From Epiperipatus broadwayi (taxonomy: Eukaryota > Onychophora > Udeonychophora > Euonychophora > Peripatidae), in contig JAQFVV010012512.1 of assembly GCA_028023455.1 (NCBI GenBank), forward strand, positions 2,699,935 through 2,763,934: a stretch of DNA of 64,000 nucleotides, in the 5' to 3' direction. The notes under the pieces were generated by a model. The model was not told the origin of the DNA. It saw only the letters and a program-made list of their open reading frames with translations, and did no database searches. Below, piece after piece: positions 13,531 through 27,499 of the stretch (within the stretch, counting starts at the first letter, position 1; the number at the start of each line of letters is the position of its first letter). Position numbers and translations under genes: made by a program.

Positions 13531-14415
13531 CAAGAATGCTGTTTCACATGTGTATTTATTCTAAGAGCTAGTTACCCTCCCACCTTAAAAAATGGCAAAT
13601 ATATAAAAAAAGTCGATCTTATATTTTTTTCTAGAAAAATATAGCAAAAAGTTTAATTTATGACTTTACAAGAAAATCATTATTTTCTATAACTAGAAAA
13701 GAAAATAATAAAGATAAATCATTATTGATTTTATAGTTTTGGATTGCGATATGATTTAAATATATCACTCCTATTTATTTAAAGCTGGCATTTATTAAAA
13801 ATATTACATTTTCAATTTTTGGAATGGTGTTGTCAGATAAAATGTGATAACAGCCAGAGGCAGTCTTAATAAATTGAAAAACATGGCTTAATCTTCATGC
13901 TTTCTTATCTACCCCACTAAAAAAGTAGATTATCCAATCATTATGAAGAGAAAGGCAATCGGACTTAAATGAGAGCTGTGGGATGACTAGGATACATGGG
14001 CTGAACTGTTTAATCAATCCAGAATCAGAATATATATATAGTCAAGTTGCAAGTTCAGAGGGAGATTAGATTGGAATTTTTAAAGTGTATGTTTAAAGAA
14101 GATTTTTTCGAAAGATTTTTTGAAAAAGATAGTAAGAAAAGTGAAGAATTAAAAAGTTAAAATTCTTATTTAAGTGTTACTCAACTCTGACTTTCGTCAT
14201 CTTGGAATATAACCTTTACAACCACTGTTAATAATGAAAAAAGAAAACATTATTAAGGAAAACATAACGAAGGCTAACATAACAGCTTTTCCTCTCCATC
14301 TCGTGCCATGTTTTTCCAAGATTTGCCTGGATGATCATCATGAAAGGCAATAATGCCATTCAGCTTAGATAAAATGGCCCCTTTTTGAAGGGATAAACTG
14401 GATATAAGGAAGGTA
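13531..14415. other. AT-rich spacer, nothing recognised
   Basis: No repeat partner or coding frame is seen. It contains a slightly more GC-rich island around 13850-13990 without a recognised identity. Confidence 0.45.
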
Positions 14416-14419
14416 ACAA

Positions 14420-14905
14420 TTTTATAAATATTTAATACTTATATGGGTTTATAAAAGACAAACAAAACATCTTTATTGTAAATATATATATATAAGAATT
14501 ATTAATAAAAATAGCTGCGTAAAAATACGTTCTGTTAATAGTAAATTGTAAATGATAAATATTAAAAATATCTATAATCAAAAGGCATTTTTAGTAAGGA
14601 TTAACTTCTCATCTACAGATACATTTGAATTAAAATAAAGTAAAAAACGAATACTTGTAATGATTTTATATTTTTTTCAATATTTATATGTGTTTATAAA
14701 AGATAAAACAAAACATCTTTCTTAAAAAAGAAAAAGAAAATTATGACAAACTTAGCTATGGAAATACGTTTTATTAAAGATAAATTATAAATACTAAAAT
14801 ACCTATAATCAAAATACATTTTTAATAAGGATTGATTTCTCATCTACAGATACATTTAAATTAAAGTAAACTAAAAAACGAAAACTTATAATGATTGATA
14901 TTATT
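14420..14905 (+). repeat. Tandem duplication, period ~250 bp, two copies
   Basis: The segment 14420-14665 ('gtttataaaagacaaa...', 'ttctcatctacagatac') is repeated at 14670-14905 with the same order of landmarks and moderate divergence. Confidence 0.85.
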
Positions 14906-15059
14906 GATTTACAAATAAATATACCAAGAAGAGTCAGAAATACTGAGCTATTACATATAACTCTAACTGACTAATAAATAAATGCAGCTGCTGATTAACT
15001 TATATGAAGAAATATACATCTGTGGCAGACCAAATAATAATGGTTATGCTATATCACTA

Positions 15060-15600
15060 AATAAAAATTATGAATACTTACATGCATCTTGATGGTATAT
15101 AGATAAAATAATGAAAGACTATATGGATTATAAATATTTACCTGCATATTGGTATTATGTGAAGAAAGTAATGAAACTTATGTACATAGATGCACATTTA
15201 CACTGACTGGATTATGAATAGTCCACAAACTCAGAATTGTTCACATTACCTGTTTGATAAATATAAATAAAATAATGAAAAACTATATGGATTATAAATG
15301 CTTACCTGCATATTGGCATTATGTGAAGAAAGTAATGAAACTTATGCACATAGATGCACATTTACACTGACTGGACTATGGATAGTCCACAAACCAAGAA
15401 TTGTTCACATTACCTGTTTGATAAATAAAAGAAAATAATGAAGTACTATAAAAATTACAAATGCTTACATGAATCTCGATTGTATACAAAGAAAATAATG
15501 AAACTTATGAGCACCAATGTACATTGATACTTGACTGAATTATAGAAACCTTAAAGATCTGGAATAGCTCATCTTACCTATTTACCTACCTAAAAAGGAT
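15060..15600 (+). repeat. Minisatellite array, period 163 bp, ~3 copies
   Basis: The 'aataatgaaa' landmark recurs at 15108, 15271 and 15434, exactly 163 bp apart. Each unit carries 'cttacctgcatattgg', 'gaaacttatg', 'tgcacatttacactgac' and 'cacattacctgtttgata'. The first and last units are the most diverged and the two central ones the most alike, a pattern typical of unequal exchange. Confidence 0.9.
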
Positions 15601-17925
15601 GTACAGATATGGAATAAAGAGTGGAAAAATATTCATGCAGTATTGGTAGATGTCTACTAGATAAAAGGCCCATTGAATTCTTTACTTATGATAAATCAAA
15701 ATGAACCTTCATTTGAAATGAAGGATGAACTTTATTAGAATGACTTGTAAATGAACTATTGATCAACAAACTGTTTCTAACCTTTTCATAAATGAACTGA
15801 AAATGAGTCATCACATGGATATGAATGAACTTTGTTAGAAGGACTTGCACATAAATTTGTTAAATAAAATTGTTGTTACCTAAAATTAATTTTAGTTATC
15901 CAGTTGTTCAATTCTATTTTTTTTTGTTATTGCATCACTCATCATTCAGTGCACTTGTTCATGAGAATCTCATGCCTCCTGAGCTACGTCTGGCATAATT
16001 AGACCTAGGTAAATCAGGTTGTAGTGAGATGGAACTCTAGTGGCGCCGTTTGGAAAACCAAACATATAAATGTCTAGATGCTTCCAGCCTCTATAGTGCT
16101 ACATCCTCTGATGAGCAGGAAATATTGTTGTAGGGGGGGGGTAACATCTGCATTGGGGAATGCCAATTGATAGTTCCTTCCTGCAACATGCTCATCAGGA
16201 AATTGTTGCAACTGAAGTAATAAAAGAGTTGTATGGTGGTCCGGTTACAGTATATATATAGCTTAAATTTGCTTTAAGCAAATTATTGTGAATATCTTAT
16301 AATGCTATAATTGTTATATGTTAATGCTATGATATTAGTATTTATCTATTATCCAGCTGTAAAATAATTTTTACACAGCTTAAATTATAATGAGTTTTAA
16401 TTCAAATAAATGTTTCAGATGTTAAACATCTTTAAATTTTAAAAGTTCATAAAGTCAATGATCAAAAATATAATTTAGAGTTTAAAATGCTCATTTAGTT
16501 TTAGTTTAAATGTAAAATGTTTTAAAAAGCTTATATTAATTTTTAAAGTTGAGAAATCAAATTCAAACCCTATATTTTAGTTTACTCGTGTTAGAAACAA
16601 CTAAAGCTAAAATATATATTTAACTTTGAATGTAAAACAGAATATTCTAGTTAAATATTTGTTAAACTAATTTAATTATAAAAAGTGTTTAATAAAGTGC
16701 TTTATTAAATTGGGAGTTTTATTAGATGAATAAATGTTGAATGAATGGATAAATATTATATTTATTTGATGTTATTTCAATTAAATATTCATAAAAATAA
16801 TTTTAATTTAAAAACTTATTCTGATATTTGTCTAGATTTAAAAGTTTAATAAATAAATGTATTAAATTGCTTTAATGTGTCATTGGTTAAAAATGTAATG
16901 TAAATTTTATATTATGTAATATTTTTTTATCTTGGTTATCTGTAAATTTAATAATTATTTTGATTCAAACCAGGAAGTGTTTATTATTAATTTCAAATAT
17001 CTTGACAAAAATTGATTGCAAAGTTAAAATTTTAATTAAATGATTTTTGATTAACAACCTTTCTTGGTTATAGATAAGTCAATGACTCAAACTAATCAGA
17101 TAAGAGGTTGTAAGTTCAAAGGAAATTAAGCAATCTGGTAAAATGATCATTTTCTCAAGTTTCTCTATCAATTTTTATTTTGTTTGTAAGAGTTGAATTT
17201 TAAACTACTAAATATTAAAAAAAGTGCAATTTTCTTTAAAACTTTTGTTTTTTATTAATCCATTATGTTAGGCTAGGCTTATATCTTGACACAACTGTCT
17301 GAACAGAAACACCAAAAAAATTGAAATCTCTATAACTTCCAATGATATAGTAATATCATTTGTTATTACAATATTTAGATTAGTATTTTTTAAATTGGCA
17401 ATAATGGAAAACTTCGAAAATTATTTTTGTTGCTATTTTGCTATGACTGGAGAACAATTGCCAATTGCAAAAATAAAGTGAATGTCTATTTTATAATTAA
17501 AATTCCCAAGGAATATCTAATGCAACTAAGTATTGGCAAAAACATTACAAAGAATGCTAATAATTTTTTAGTATTTTTTTATAATATTCCTAAATCAATA
17601 TATTATTTGGAATTAATTTACATGGCATAAAAACTTTAATTCAAATTGACATTGCGAATATTTTAAGATGTTCAATAATAATTTAATTTTACAAAAGAAA
17701 TAATTTACTTGCACTGCATCATTACTTTAAAAGATGCTATATGCTATTGTTTATTTAAAAAAACAGCAAGAATATGTAATTTTTATTATAAAGACTTTTA
17801 TTTACTTTTCCCCTGAAAAAGGAAAAAAAAATTATTTCTTTTCAGACAGGGTGATAAAATCAAACTTACTACCAACTGTTTAATTTATAAAATATGTAAA
17901 TTTTAAAATGTATTATTTTATAAAA
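15601..17925. other. AT-rich spacer with a partly inverted, G-rich island
   Basis: Around 15960-16230 the sequence becomes less AT-rich and carries a 9-G run near 16132-16140. 'tgatgagcaggaaat' near 16110 and its near-complement 'tgctcatcaggaaattg' near 16190 lie in opposite orientation. This looks like a small degraded transposable element. The remainder is anonymous. Confidence 0.4.
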
Positions 17926-17926
17926 T

Positions 17927-18234
17927 AAATTATTGTGCATCTATTAAATGTGACAACCAGAGTAGAAACAATTCAAAAAATATTAAACATTAAAACTATT
18001 TTGAATCGAATGATAGAAAGAGGTATGGTTTATTGCTAAGCTGAATAATATTGTCAATCAGCATAACACTAGTGTTCCACTGAGCATACACTGGAATATT
18101 AACCCCTCACTTTCAATATGTCACCATGAGTTTGGTATAGGTACCGAAAGCGCTTGGCAAAATAGATTTCATGTTTAATATTTTTTGAATTGTTTCTACT
18201 CTGTTTGTCACATTTTATAGGTGTACAATAATTT
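17927..18234. mobile_element. Fold-back (MITE-like) element
   Basis: The arm 17927-18008 is nearly the reverse complement of 18151-18234, including a 42-nt stretch with one mismatch ('tgtgacaaccagagtagaaa' on the left). The loop is about 140 bp. No coding content is present. The size and long arms fit a non-autonomous DNA transposon, but target duplications are not clear. Confidence 0.8.
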
Positions 18235-18239
18235 ACATT

Positions 18240-19550
18240 ATTTGACAGAATTATTATGCTCTTTATTTCATAAAATGAAAATACCAAACTTTTCTTATGA
18301 AATTCCATTGAATGAATTAAAATAAGTTATATATATATTATATTAATAAGTTTATGGAACCTGCACGAATGTTTTGAAACTCATAAATGATTTCTTCCTT
18401 CAGAGCATTGTTATGGAAGTTGCTGGACTCTCAAAGATAATAGTTGAAATTAGACATTCTCTACTGCAAATGTTCAACAAAGTTAATAAATGATACTAAT
18501 AATTGCAAAGTTTTATTGTATGATATTACTAATGCTTTGTGCAATGGATTAATTTAATTTAATAAACCTAACTTTAAGGATTTGCGATATATTTACTACA
18601 ATAATATGAATATTTATTAGATTTTAAATCTTGGAATACATTGAATGAATGGACATTAACTTATATATTTGATAATAGAATGAATTGAATTTACCCGGGA
18701 TATGTATAGAAACGCATTATACATTTTCTAATTATATTATAAATTATAGTATTTTAGTATTAGCTTCTATAATGGATGTGTGCTATCCATAAGATTCAAT
18801 TAATGGAGAATTGGTCAAGAATGAAACAGGACATTATTATCTAATGTAATTTATTTATAGTAAAAAAATTAAATTTATTTATCTTATGGTGTTATATTAT
18901 GTTATGATGGGCATATATTATATTTCATGTTATATGCTATATATTATACAATACTAAAGATTAAAGTTTTCAGAGTTGTACTTTATCATATGAATATATT
19001 TTAAGATTGCATATAGATTGGTTTGAGAGGAATTTTTTTAGTTTATTTTTTCTTGCTAATCAGCATTTACCTGACAGGAAGGCAAGAATTTGCTTTGTAA
19101 GATTTTTTACCTTTTTTCCACATGTCAATTGACAATTGCAAAATTAAAAAAAAATTCCTTATTTATATATTTACACTGTTCATATTATTTTATAAAAATC
19201 CAGAAACATATAATATTTTGTATTAAATCAAATGTATGTTCGATTAATTTGAGATTTAGTTACAAAACAGAAAAAAAAAAAATCAATAAGCATTTTCAGT
19301 AATGCTTTGGTGGTGCTTTCACTAGAGTGCTTGCTATATTGGTACCCCAAATCACTTTTATCTAAATTTCCACACATTTCATGTTTGGCACAATAATAGA
19401 AGAAATTATTAATATCACTTGGTGGAAAACGTGTGATGAAAAAGAAGTAAGTGTGTATGAATACATGCCCTTAATTCAAACATGCATCTCAAAACAATTA
19501 AATATTTAAATACTTGTATATTGTAAATAATGAACTGCAGATATAATTAA
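18240..19550. other. AT-rich spacer, nothing recognised
   Basis: No repeat partner, domain or structured element was found. Confidence 0.45.
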
Positions 19551-19559
19551 AGGAATTTC

Positions 19560-19640
19560 AACACAGACTTTCAATCAAGCTTCATTCAGCATTCTACCCC
19601 ATCTTATATAATCAATACACATAACCAAATCCCCTCTATA
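19560..19640 (+). repeat. SINE-like repeat, truncated 5' fragment
   Basis: The start 'cacagactttcaatcaagct' and the 'aatcaatacacataacca' segment match the 5' part of the repeat at 9930, but the central and 3' parts are missing. A longer copy follows about 150 bp downstream. Confidence 0.55.
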
Positions 19641-19794
19641 TAATACAACTCAATTTAAAATATAATATTATTCTAACAAAAAGACATTTTTAAAAGAACA
19701 AACTAAAATATATATAAAATACTTTATCAGAGTTTGTAGTTTATTTAATGAAAGTAATATATGCATATATAACTTACCTAATTAGAGAGAATTG

Positions 19795-20032
19795 AACTCA
19801 GTATTCTTTAGTATATTCATCTTTCACTTCATCTCAAGCAACCGATATCCATGACCATATACATGCAAAAAGATACAAGATGCCCAATACACCTACTTTG
19901 TACAGCACCAGCACTCATCAGCTGGAGATAATCTACCACATATACATACATTTAGGGCTCAGTTTATACTAACACTCAAACTTCACTGGACAGACTTTAA
20001 TCTTCTCACCCTTCCAACTATTCAACTATTCA
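19795..20032 (+). repeat. SINE-like dispersed repeat, copy 2
   Basis: Matches 9930-10200 throughout: 'gaactcagtattctt' start, 'atatccatgaccatata', 'gcccaatacacctactt', 'cagcactcatcagctgg', 'gctcagtttatacta', 'cttcactggacagacttta' and the pyrimidine-rich 3' end. It has no TA microsatellite as long as that in copy 1. Confidence 0.7.
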
Positions 20033-20034
20033 TT

Positions 20035-22035
20035 TTATTGAAAAGTAGTGATGGAATTCTCTAAGCTCTTATTGGATTTGGTATTGTAGTCATACGTATG
20101 TAGACATTATGTCAATCTAACCCTCATATTATCTGATCATTATGTATCTATATTTCCAATCACATCCATTTGATTTAATAGTTGGCTATCTATATTCAAA
20201 TTTCTCTTTATTTTATCTTTTCAACACCGCTGTGACATCAAGAAATAATACTGGGATGACTAATCCATCAATTGAAGATATCTGTGAAAATGCAACATGA
20301 AATCTAAAATCTTTTTAATTTCATATTGCACTTTCAACAAAGGGAAAAAGAGGTGCAATAATAAGAGAGATAAAAAAATCGTAAGATTTTATAGTTGATT
20401 TCTCATAATAGTATTTATCTAACATTGACTACAAAATGTTGATAAATTTCAAAAAATCTTTTCTTATTTGTTGTTGAAAAAAGTCAGTTTCAAAATTTTG
20501 ATTCTTCTTTTCTTTTAGAAATTTAAAAAAAATTTTCTTTACCTTTTCAAAAGAGAGAGAGAGAGGTGTAGAGAAATACAATCTTTATTTATCATAGTAA
20601 TACTACTATAACTTCATTTATAAATTCAATGTGTAACTAAAATTTATATTTGTAAAGCTTTAAAAAAAAGAGAAGAAAATACAAAAAGAAAACATTTTCC
20701 CAACCCAACACAAGAATTTCCTTTCCTTTATTTGTTATAAATTAATGTAATAATAAACTTTGTGTTCTTCATTCATCATATTGTTTTAAATGTTTTTATT
20801 TGAAAAGTAACAGAAAAATTAGTCTTGGAGATGTTCATTTAAATTATTGTATTATTATTCTTTGGTTTTTAATTGAAAAAAAAAAAACTCCTTACATTCT
20901 TCATTTAGAGACGATCTCAGCTCATCTATGATGGAGAAAATAAAAATAAAAGGTGTTTAAAGCAATTTTGCATTGTGTATACATGTTGCCAATAAATTAT
21001 TAAATTCAAAATGAAAGAGGCAATGATACATTTGAATATTTTTGGATTTTTTCGAAGTCAAAAAGTAAACAACTATCATGCAGGTAGTGGAGCAATCTAA
21101 TTAAATAAGAAAGAAATTTTGATTTTGAACTTTTTAGATAAACAATTCATTGTTGTTGTTTCAAAACCAGTCAGTTCATTTTCATTTGGATCGTTTGATT
21201 GGATTTGTATTGAATGTAACTGACAATTTTTGTTTTCATCAAGTCGAGCAGATAACACTCCTCCCTCTTTTTCTTCGTTTTTTAAAAAGCAATAAGAAAG
21301 AAGAAATCAAAAAACTTTAAAATCAAAAAAGAGAAATTTAAAAACAAGTCTGTGGTTTACAAATTAAAAAGAGATTATTTAAAATTCTACATCAATTAAT
21401 TTCGCAATTGAAAAATCAAAAAAAAAAAAAAACGTTGAAACCTTCTAATTGATGTTCCCTTCTCATGTTCCCCCACTCCCTTTCTCATTTTTTCACAATC
21501 AAAAAAGAAATTGAAAAGGCAAATATTTCTGAAAGTCCATAAAAAAATCAGTCAATGAAAAGTAATAAACGAAATTTTATAATATATAGTTTTTCTAATT
21601 CTGCATTTAACTAAAAGAAGGTTATTTGATTCTCTTTGAGGAATGTTCCCTTCATACGTTCTTGTCTTGTCATTGCAGCAGTTATTCCTATATGATTATT
21701 CAAATTTCATACGTATCAGCTGCTCAACAATACATATATGCCAACATGATGAATTTAATAGCTTTTTATCTCTGAGTTTAAGAGCAAAAAACACCTTATC
21801 CTTTTTTCCTCAGTTACCTTATAAATATTAACTAATATATCAGTTGAGCTTCTAGATAAAAGAAGGAATATGAATGAATTGTTTTAAATAAAAACTTACA
21901 ATCATGACATAAAAGACTAAATTACAATGCTTACTCTAGATGGATGTAAAGTCATCAGATGAGGCCACTGTTAGTCACAGAATGCAGAAATGCTATCAAT
22001 TCTCTGATTGTAGACACAGACTGCTATTTGATTAT
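20035..22035. other. AT-rich spacer, nothing recognised
   Basis: Contains poly-A/T tracts, a short GA run near 20551-20562, and no recognisable coding frame or repeat partner. Confidence 0.45.
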
Positions 22036-22079
22036 TAACCCCTTTATTTAGATACTTATAAATTTGGATCACTTTCAAA

Positions 22080-24110
22080 TGACAGATTTCAAGAAATGAA
22101 AGAAGAGCTACCTAATTTTAAATGGGGCATTGTTGGACTTTGTGAAGTTAAAAGACAAGGTAAGGAGACAATTGAATTAAAAAGTGGGTGTGTACTATGC
22201 CACAAAGTCCATGTATTGGAATTACAAACGGAGTATGATTCTTTATAAATAAAAAGTTAAAGGACAACATTGTATAGATTGATAGTGTATCAGACAAAAT
22301 GACAAGATTTGTTATTTAAGTTAATGGAAAATACCAATTGAAGATAATTCAGTTTTATGCCCCAACAACTTCTCATTGTAATAGAAAAGTAGAGGAAATT
22401 TATATGGATTTACAAAAGCTTTTGCTCCAAACAACATTTTAAAATTATTGTGGGACATTGTAACGCTAGAATTGATAAATGATTGAAAGAAAAAAAGTGT
22501 TGTGGGTAAATTTGGTTATGGCAATAGAAATGGGTGTGGACACAAACTTAAGGAATTAAAGGAAAACATGATATTATGAATTCTCTCTTTGAGAAAAATA
22601 CTACATGGAAATAGGCAGGGAAGCATCCAAATGAAAGTACAGCAGAATTGGATTATATTATGACTAACATAAAATTTGTATTTCAAGATTGTAATAGTCT
22701 TAATATATTCAACACCAGGAATGATCAACGATTAGTGAGGTGTAAGATATCTCTCAATGCCAAACTAAAGAGACAAAAAATATTTTAAAAAATATTATTT
22801 AAAATTGATATTCCTAACCTTAAGAAATATTCCAATAAATTTTAAATTAGAACTTTAAATCGTTTTAAAATATTAACAGATTCTAAAGATGGTTAAGATT
22901 TGATGAAATAAAAAGGAACATAACTGATACATTGTTAAGAAGATAACTGGTACAGAAAAGCAGCAATTTGCCAGTAAAATGTTTACCGAAACCAAATATT
23001 TTTTTAAAAAATGTGAAATTCTATAAAAATAATCCATTAAGAAAGATTTAACATATATCAAAATATAAAATGATACAAAAAAGAGTATTAACTTTTAAGA
23101 AAATATAATTGTGAATTAGAAAGGTTAGGTATAGAAGATAATAAAAATACAAAAGTATAAATCAACATTACAGTATTGGTAGGAAACCTTTTTCTGCAAT
23201 AAGAAGGAACTATTAATAAGAAGAGAAATGACATTATAAAATATGTGGTTAGAGTTCAATAAAAAATTACATAGCAATAAAAAACAATGCTACATCTTCT
23301 GAATTATCCAGGATTTTAAATAAAATAGGGATGAAAATAAATATATTAAATTTATTAAGCACAAGCAGTTGACATAGTAATAATGGGAAAGGCTAAAACC
23401 TTTGGCAGATGTGCTTTAAAAATGCTTATGTGACAGCCAATCAGATTTAACAATGACTGCACATGATAGTTCTGGCTTGTGTTTTAGAATTAAGAGTTCC
23501 ACATGCAGTCATTGTTACATCTGATTGGCTGTCACATAAGCATTTTTAAAGCACATCTGCCGAAAGTTTTAGGGAGGAAAATAATAAAATCTATTAATAA
23601 AGGAAAACCTCAAGTCAATATTCTAAAAAAAAAGCAGATAAAATAAAAATTATTGATAAAGTTATATCAAATGTTTAAATGCTAAAGATGTACCATGAGA
23701 TAATTGAAAAATGCAGTAGTGATATTAATATTTAAAACCAGAATTAAAGAAGATACTTAACTAATATAAACCTATTAATTTTTATCAGTTCTATATAACA
23801 TATTTACCAAAAAATTCCAACTTGTCTACAGCAAATTTTTGGAATGTAGTCCATTAAAGTAACAAGCTAGATTAAAATGTGATTTTAGATGAGTGAATAC
23901 TATCTAAATATTAAAAGAAGTTATACAAAGGACCAACAAATATGGACCATCATTATGCTTTGGATTTATAGATTGAAAAAGGCATCTTATTTTATAAAGC
24001 ACTGGTTCATTAAAATATATCCCAGTACATCATCATATGCACTTTTTTTTATTAAAATTGGAATGTTGAACCTACTGATATTTGAGATGCATTTCAATAT
24101 GTGGTAAAAT
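22080..24110 (+). pseudogene. RTE-type LINE relic (APE endonuclease plus RT traces)
   Basis: Translating across stops and shifts gives the order of an RTE/craniofacial-development-protein-2-like LINE. Pieces include 'WGIVGLCEVKRQGKETI' (22122-22170), 'IIQFYAPTTSH' (22346-22378), 'IIVGHCNARIDK' (22443-22480), 'STAELDYIMTNIKFVFQD' (22640-22693) and 'NDQRLVRCKI' (22723-22752). The last matches the SDH-type catalytic end of the APE nuclease with D/Q in place of D/H. Downstream, 'KPINFYQFYITYLPKN' (about 23770-23815) and 'QARLKCDF'-like sequence (about 23865-23885) resemble RT motif 1-2 of the family. Many stops, frameshifts and an inserted fold-back element (23392-23572) show that it is dead. The 5' end and most of the RT are missing or unreadable. 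Confidence 0.75.
23392..23572. mobile_element. 181-bp MITE inserted in the LINE relic
   Basis: Terminal arms 23392-23464 and 23502-23572 are near-perfect reverse complements (start 'ctaaaacctttggcagat', end 'atctgccgaaagttttag'). The ~40-bp loop is unique. The arms include a CCAAT motif. Possible TA target duplication just inside the ends. It lies between the endonuclease and RT traces of the LINE, so it inserted after the LINE. Confidence 0.85.
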
Positions 24111-24114
24111 ATAA

Positions 24115-27100
24115 GTCATAATTTTTATCTTTCTTTATTTGATTTTATTGTAAATTTTGAAATATTAACTGTGTTAATATGATGAGATTATTTTTGTTAG
24201 TAAAATGTTTTAATATAATGCAGGATATTTTATTTATCAATTATTTACATTTAACCAAACATAATCATTAACTGAGCTAACCCATTTTACTTAATATGAT
24301 ATTGCCCCGGAAGTGAATAAACGCAAGAGTAAGGTTAGAATATATATATATATTCTAACAAATTAAAAATTCAAGGGCCATTTCTAACTAAAAGTATTTA
24401 AATGTATTATTAGTTTTTGAAAGATGAACATTTTCTTAAATATAAATTAACGAAAGATGCATTTCTTAAGTATCAATTAAATATGCGATGCATCAATTAT
24501 ATATATTCTAGTATAATACGTATAGATTAAATAATTTCTAAGTATAGATTTAATATAATAATTTATCAAGTACAATGTATAGATTAATATATTTCATACG
24601 TATAAATTTAATATAACAATCTCCTTCGTGCGACCGCGTTACAAGCCAATTGTAACTAAATAAAATCAATTTAAACAAATGAAGAGTTATTCTTTATTTT
24701 GTTAACTGTATAAAAACTTATTAAATTAACATGAAACGCATTTTGCAATCTCTCGATCGGTCATTTGCATTGTATTTTAAATATAACTAAAACGATTGGG
24801 AGAGCTTACAAATATCATATATATTATTGGATAGTTTAAGCTAATTATAACTTTATTCTAACCAATGAGAATTTTATTCAAATGATCGCACATCCACGTT
24901 ATGGATTGATTATACTATATTCAAATCTATATGGCATTTACACACTTGCAGATAAATTGCATGCCAATTACAACATTTTAAGGATGGATCGATGGATACT
25001 TCATCATTCCCAGCTGACACTATTTCTAAGGCCTACTGAAATGATGATGATGATACAGAACATCTATAAGCTTAATTGCCAGGGCGCCAAATTGCAACTC
25101 TAATACAATATAAAGGTTAAATTTCAATTCAATACTCTTAGTAATAATATTTCATGAATGGGTTAATACAAAAACCAATTTAGAGAAGACTGAGAATGCA
25201 TTAAAATTGACAATATTAATATCTTTAAGAATTCCAGGTTATTCTCAACACATTCCCCATTCACTATGATTAAAGCTACAATTAAATTTTATTCTAACTA
25301 TAAAGTTCTATATTCATCTCCACCTTTCTGATCCACTCCTCCATCAACTTCACATCCATATGTCTATTACACTATTATTTATTTTATCATTAAACCTTAC
25401 ATTTTGCTAGCTCCTTTCTCTCATTATAATCTCTTCTCAGGATTTTTCGAATAATTAGGTGTGTAAATCGAATAAGCTGCGATAGGTTATTGGTGATAAA
25501 CACTATTCTCCTGATCGCCTCCAAGGTGATCTCGGTTGTCTTTAATGCAGTTTAATATTAATTTACATTAAAGCTTGAATATTTTAAGCTTATTAAAATC
25601 TTTTAGTAATACATTATAAACATATTCATAATGATAACAAAATTATAAAGAAGTACGTCTAGAGAGGTGTTTAAATACAACGGATGGAGAAAGGATTTTA
25701 TGTCCACTCCTGCACTCGCTATCACTCAATACTATCTCTATTCATAGTTTATACTTCAACTATCTTAAATTATTTGGTAATTCTAAGTATTTGAAATTAA
25801 CTTTTTAAATAATTTTACTGCATATTAGTTACGTATATGATAATTCAAATATTAATAATAATATATTGATGTATGATTGGATTAGAAATATCTAGATAAT
25901 AAGAACCCACAAAAACATGGAGACACACGCAAATTTTATTTAAAACAAATAACAAATTTTATTTAACAAACTATAATTCAATAGAAAAACATATACATTA
26001 TATTTACGCTTTCATTTTATCTTAAACGTAGTGAATCCCAATTTCTATTGTGTTCAATGCTTTCTCTTTTATTACTGATATATTTTAGAAAATACATAAT
26101 CGATTTCTCCCCTAATTAAATTTAATAATTTTAGGTAACAAATCTAAAGTTGATATTCCCTAGCAAATTTCTTGATCTTATCCTATCATCCTGATTAAAT
26201 ATTCTTTTGCCCTAATCTTTACAACAGAGAAATCTTAAAATAGTGAGACTAAGTCATTGCAAATCAATCGGCATTAAGACCAACCATCATCATAATGCAC
26301 ACTCTATGCTCACGTTCTTATGACACAATAATATTGTAACAATACTACCTTTCCAGCGTAGTTCTCAGCTGGCCATGTAAATATTTATTAATTAAATTTA
26401 TATACGCATTGCTCACGCTTAGGCTTAAACATTTGTAAGTTTTATTTAACCCTTAACATTTATTAACTTAATTATTTTTGGCTCGAATGCTAAATCAAAT
26501 CTACAAAAAACAATATTCAAATACACCAATCGCACATACATTATCTGCTTTCATTCTGATATTAAATTAGCTTGCGACCTGGTGTCCAATACTTATAATA
26601 ATACTTATCATGGCTATCCTCTCATACACACATAAGGAATATCAAATATTAATATGAGGCAGGCAGTGACCCGAATAAGAGAAAACCTTTTCACTAAGGT
26701 TGAGATGCGCTAGGATTTTTATAGCTAGTCATATAAAAACATAGGTATACCAATTACCTCTGGCCATCAAAATAAGAAACCTTCTTACGGTGTAGAGAAT
26801 ACTCAAGTGGGAAAACTCTTCCACTGGGTTCAAATACTTTATGAATATCGCATAAATCTTAGTGAGCTAGACTTCACTGAGTTTGTGGAGATCTTTGTCT
26901 ATCCACACCCATACAGGTCGAAATATCAAATTATACAAGTAAAACTTTCACAACCTTAATATTCTTGCAAATTAGTGTACTGAAATATGAGCCCATAAAT
27001 TTTCCAAGCATAAATCAGCTTGTTTCTGGCCTTAAATCTTATGATAACAATAATAATAAACAATAAGAAATGCGTATAAAATTCTCAAAACTATTTCCAT

Positions 27101-27460
27101 GCACTTTTATAAGAAAATGATGATGATGTAACTCAATAGGCAAGCAATTTACCTATAAGTCTAAGCATTTGACAATAACTTCTGATGCTAATAATAATAT
27201 CTCTAAGTGTTTTTTTTAAATTGTTTGTAAAGCATTTTAAATAAGGCATATCAGAACGACATGATATAAATTTCACCTACCCCCAAAATGACAATAATAG
27301 CAAAAGCATTTAAATAAACATATATAAAATCATCTGAAATCAATCTCTACCTCCAAAATAATACAATGGTAATTATCACATGAATTAATTTTAAAGTAGA
27401 TGATATACATGTTACACTACAAAGAAAGAAATTCTTTTTTTTTATATTAAATGTCCTACA
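24115..27460. other. AT-rich spacer with a less AT-rich stretch at 26.6-26.95 kb
   Basis: A TA hairpin-like tract lies at 24340-24358. The stretch 26640-26940 is richer in G and C and looks like an LTR or untranslated region of an unidentified element, but no partner copy is in the window. No gene was recognised. Confidence 0.4.
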
Positions 27461-27464
27461 CACA

Positions 27465-27466
27465 TT

Positions 27467-27499
<33 letters not shown>

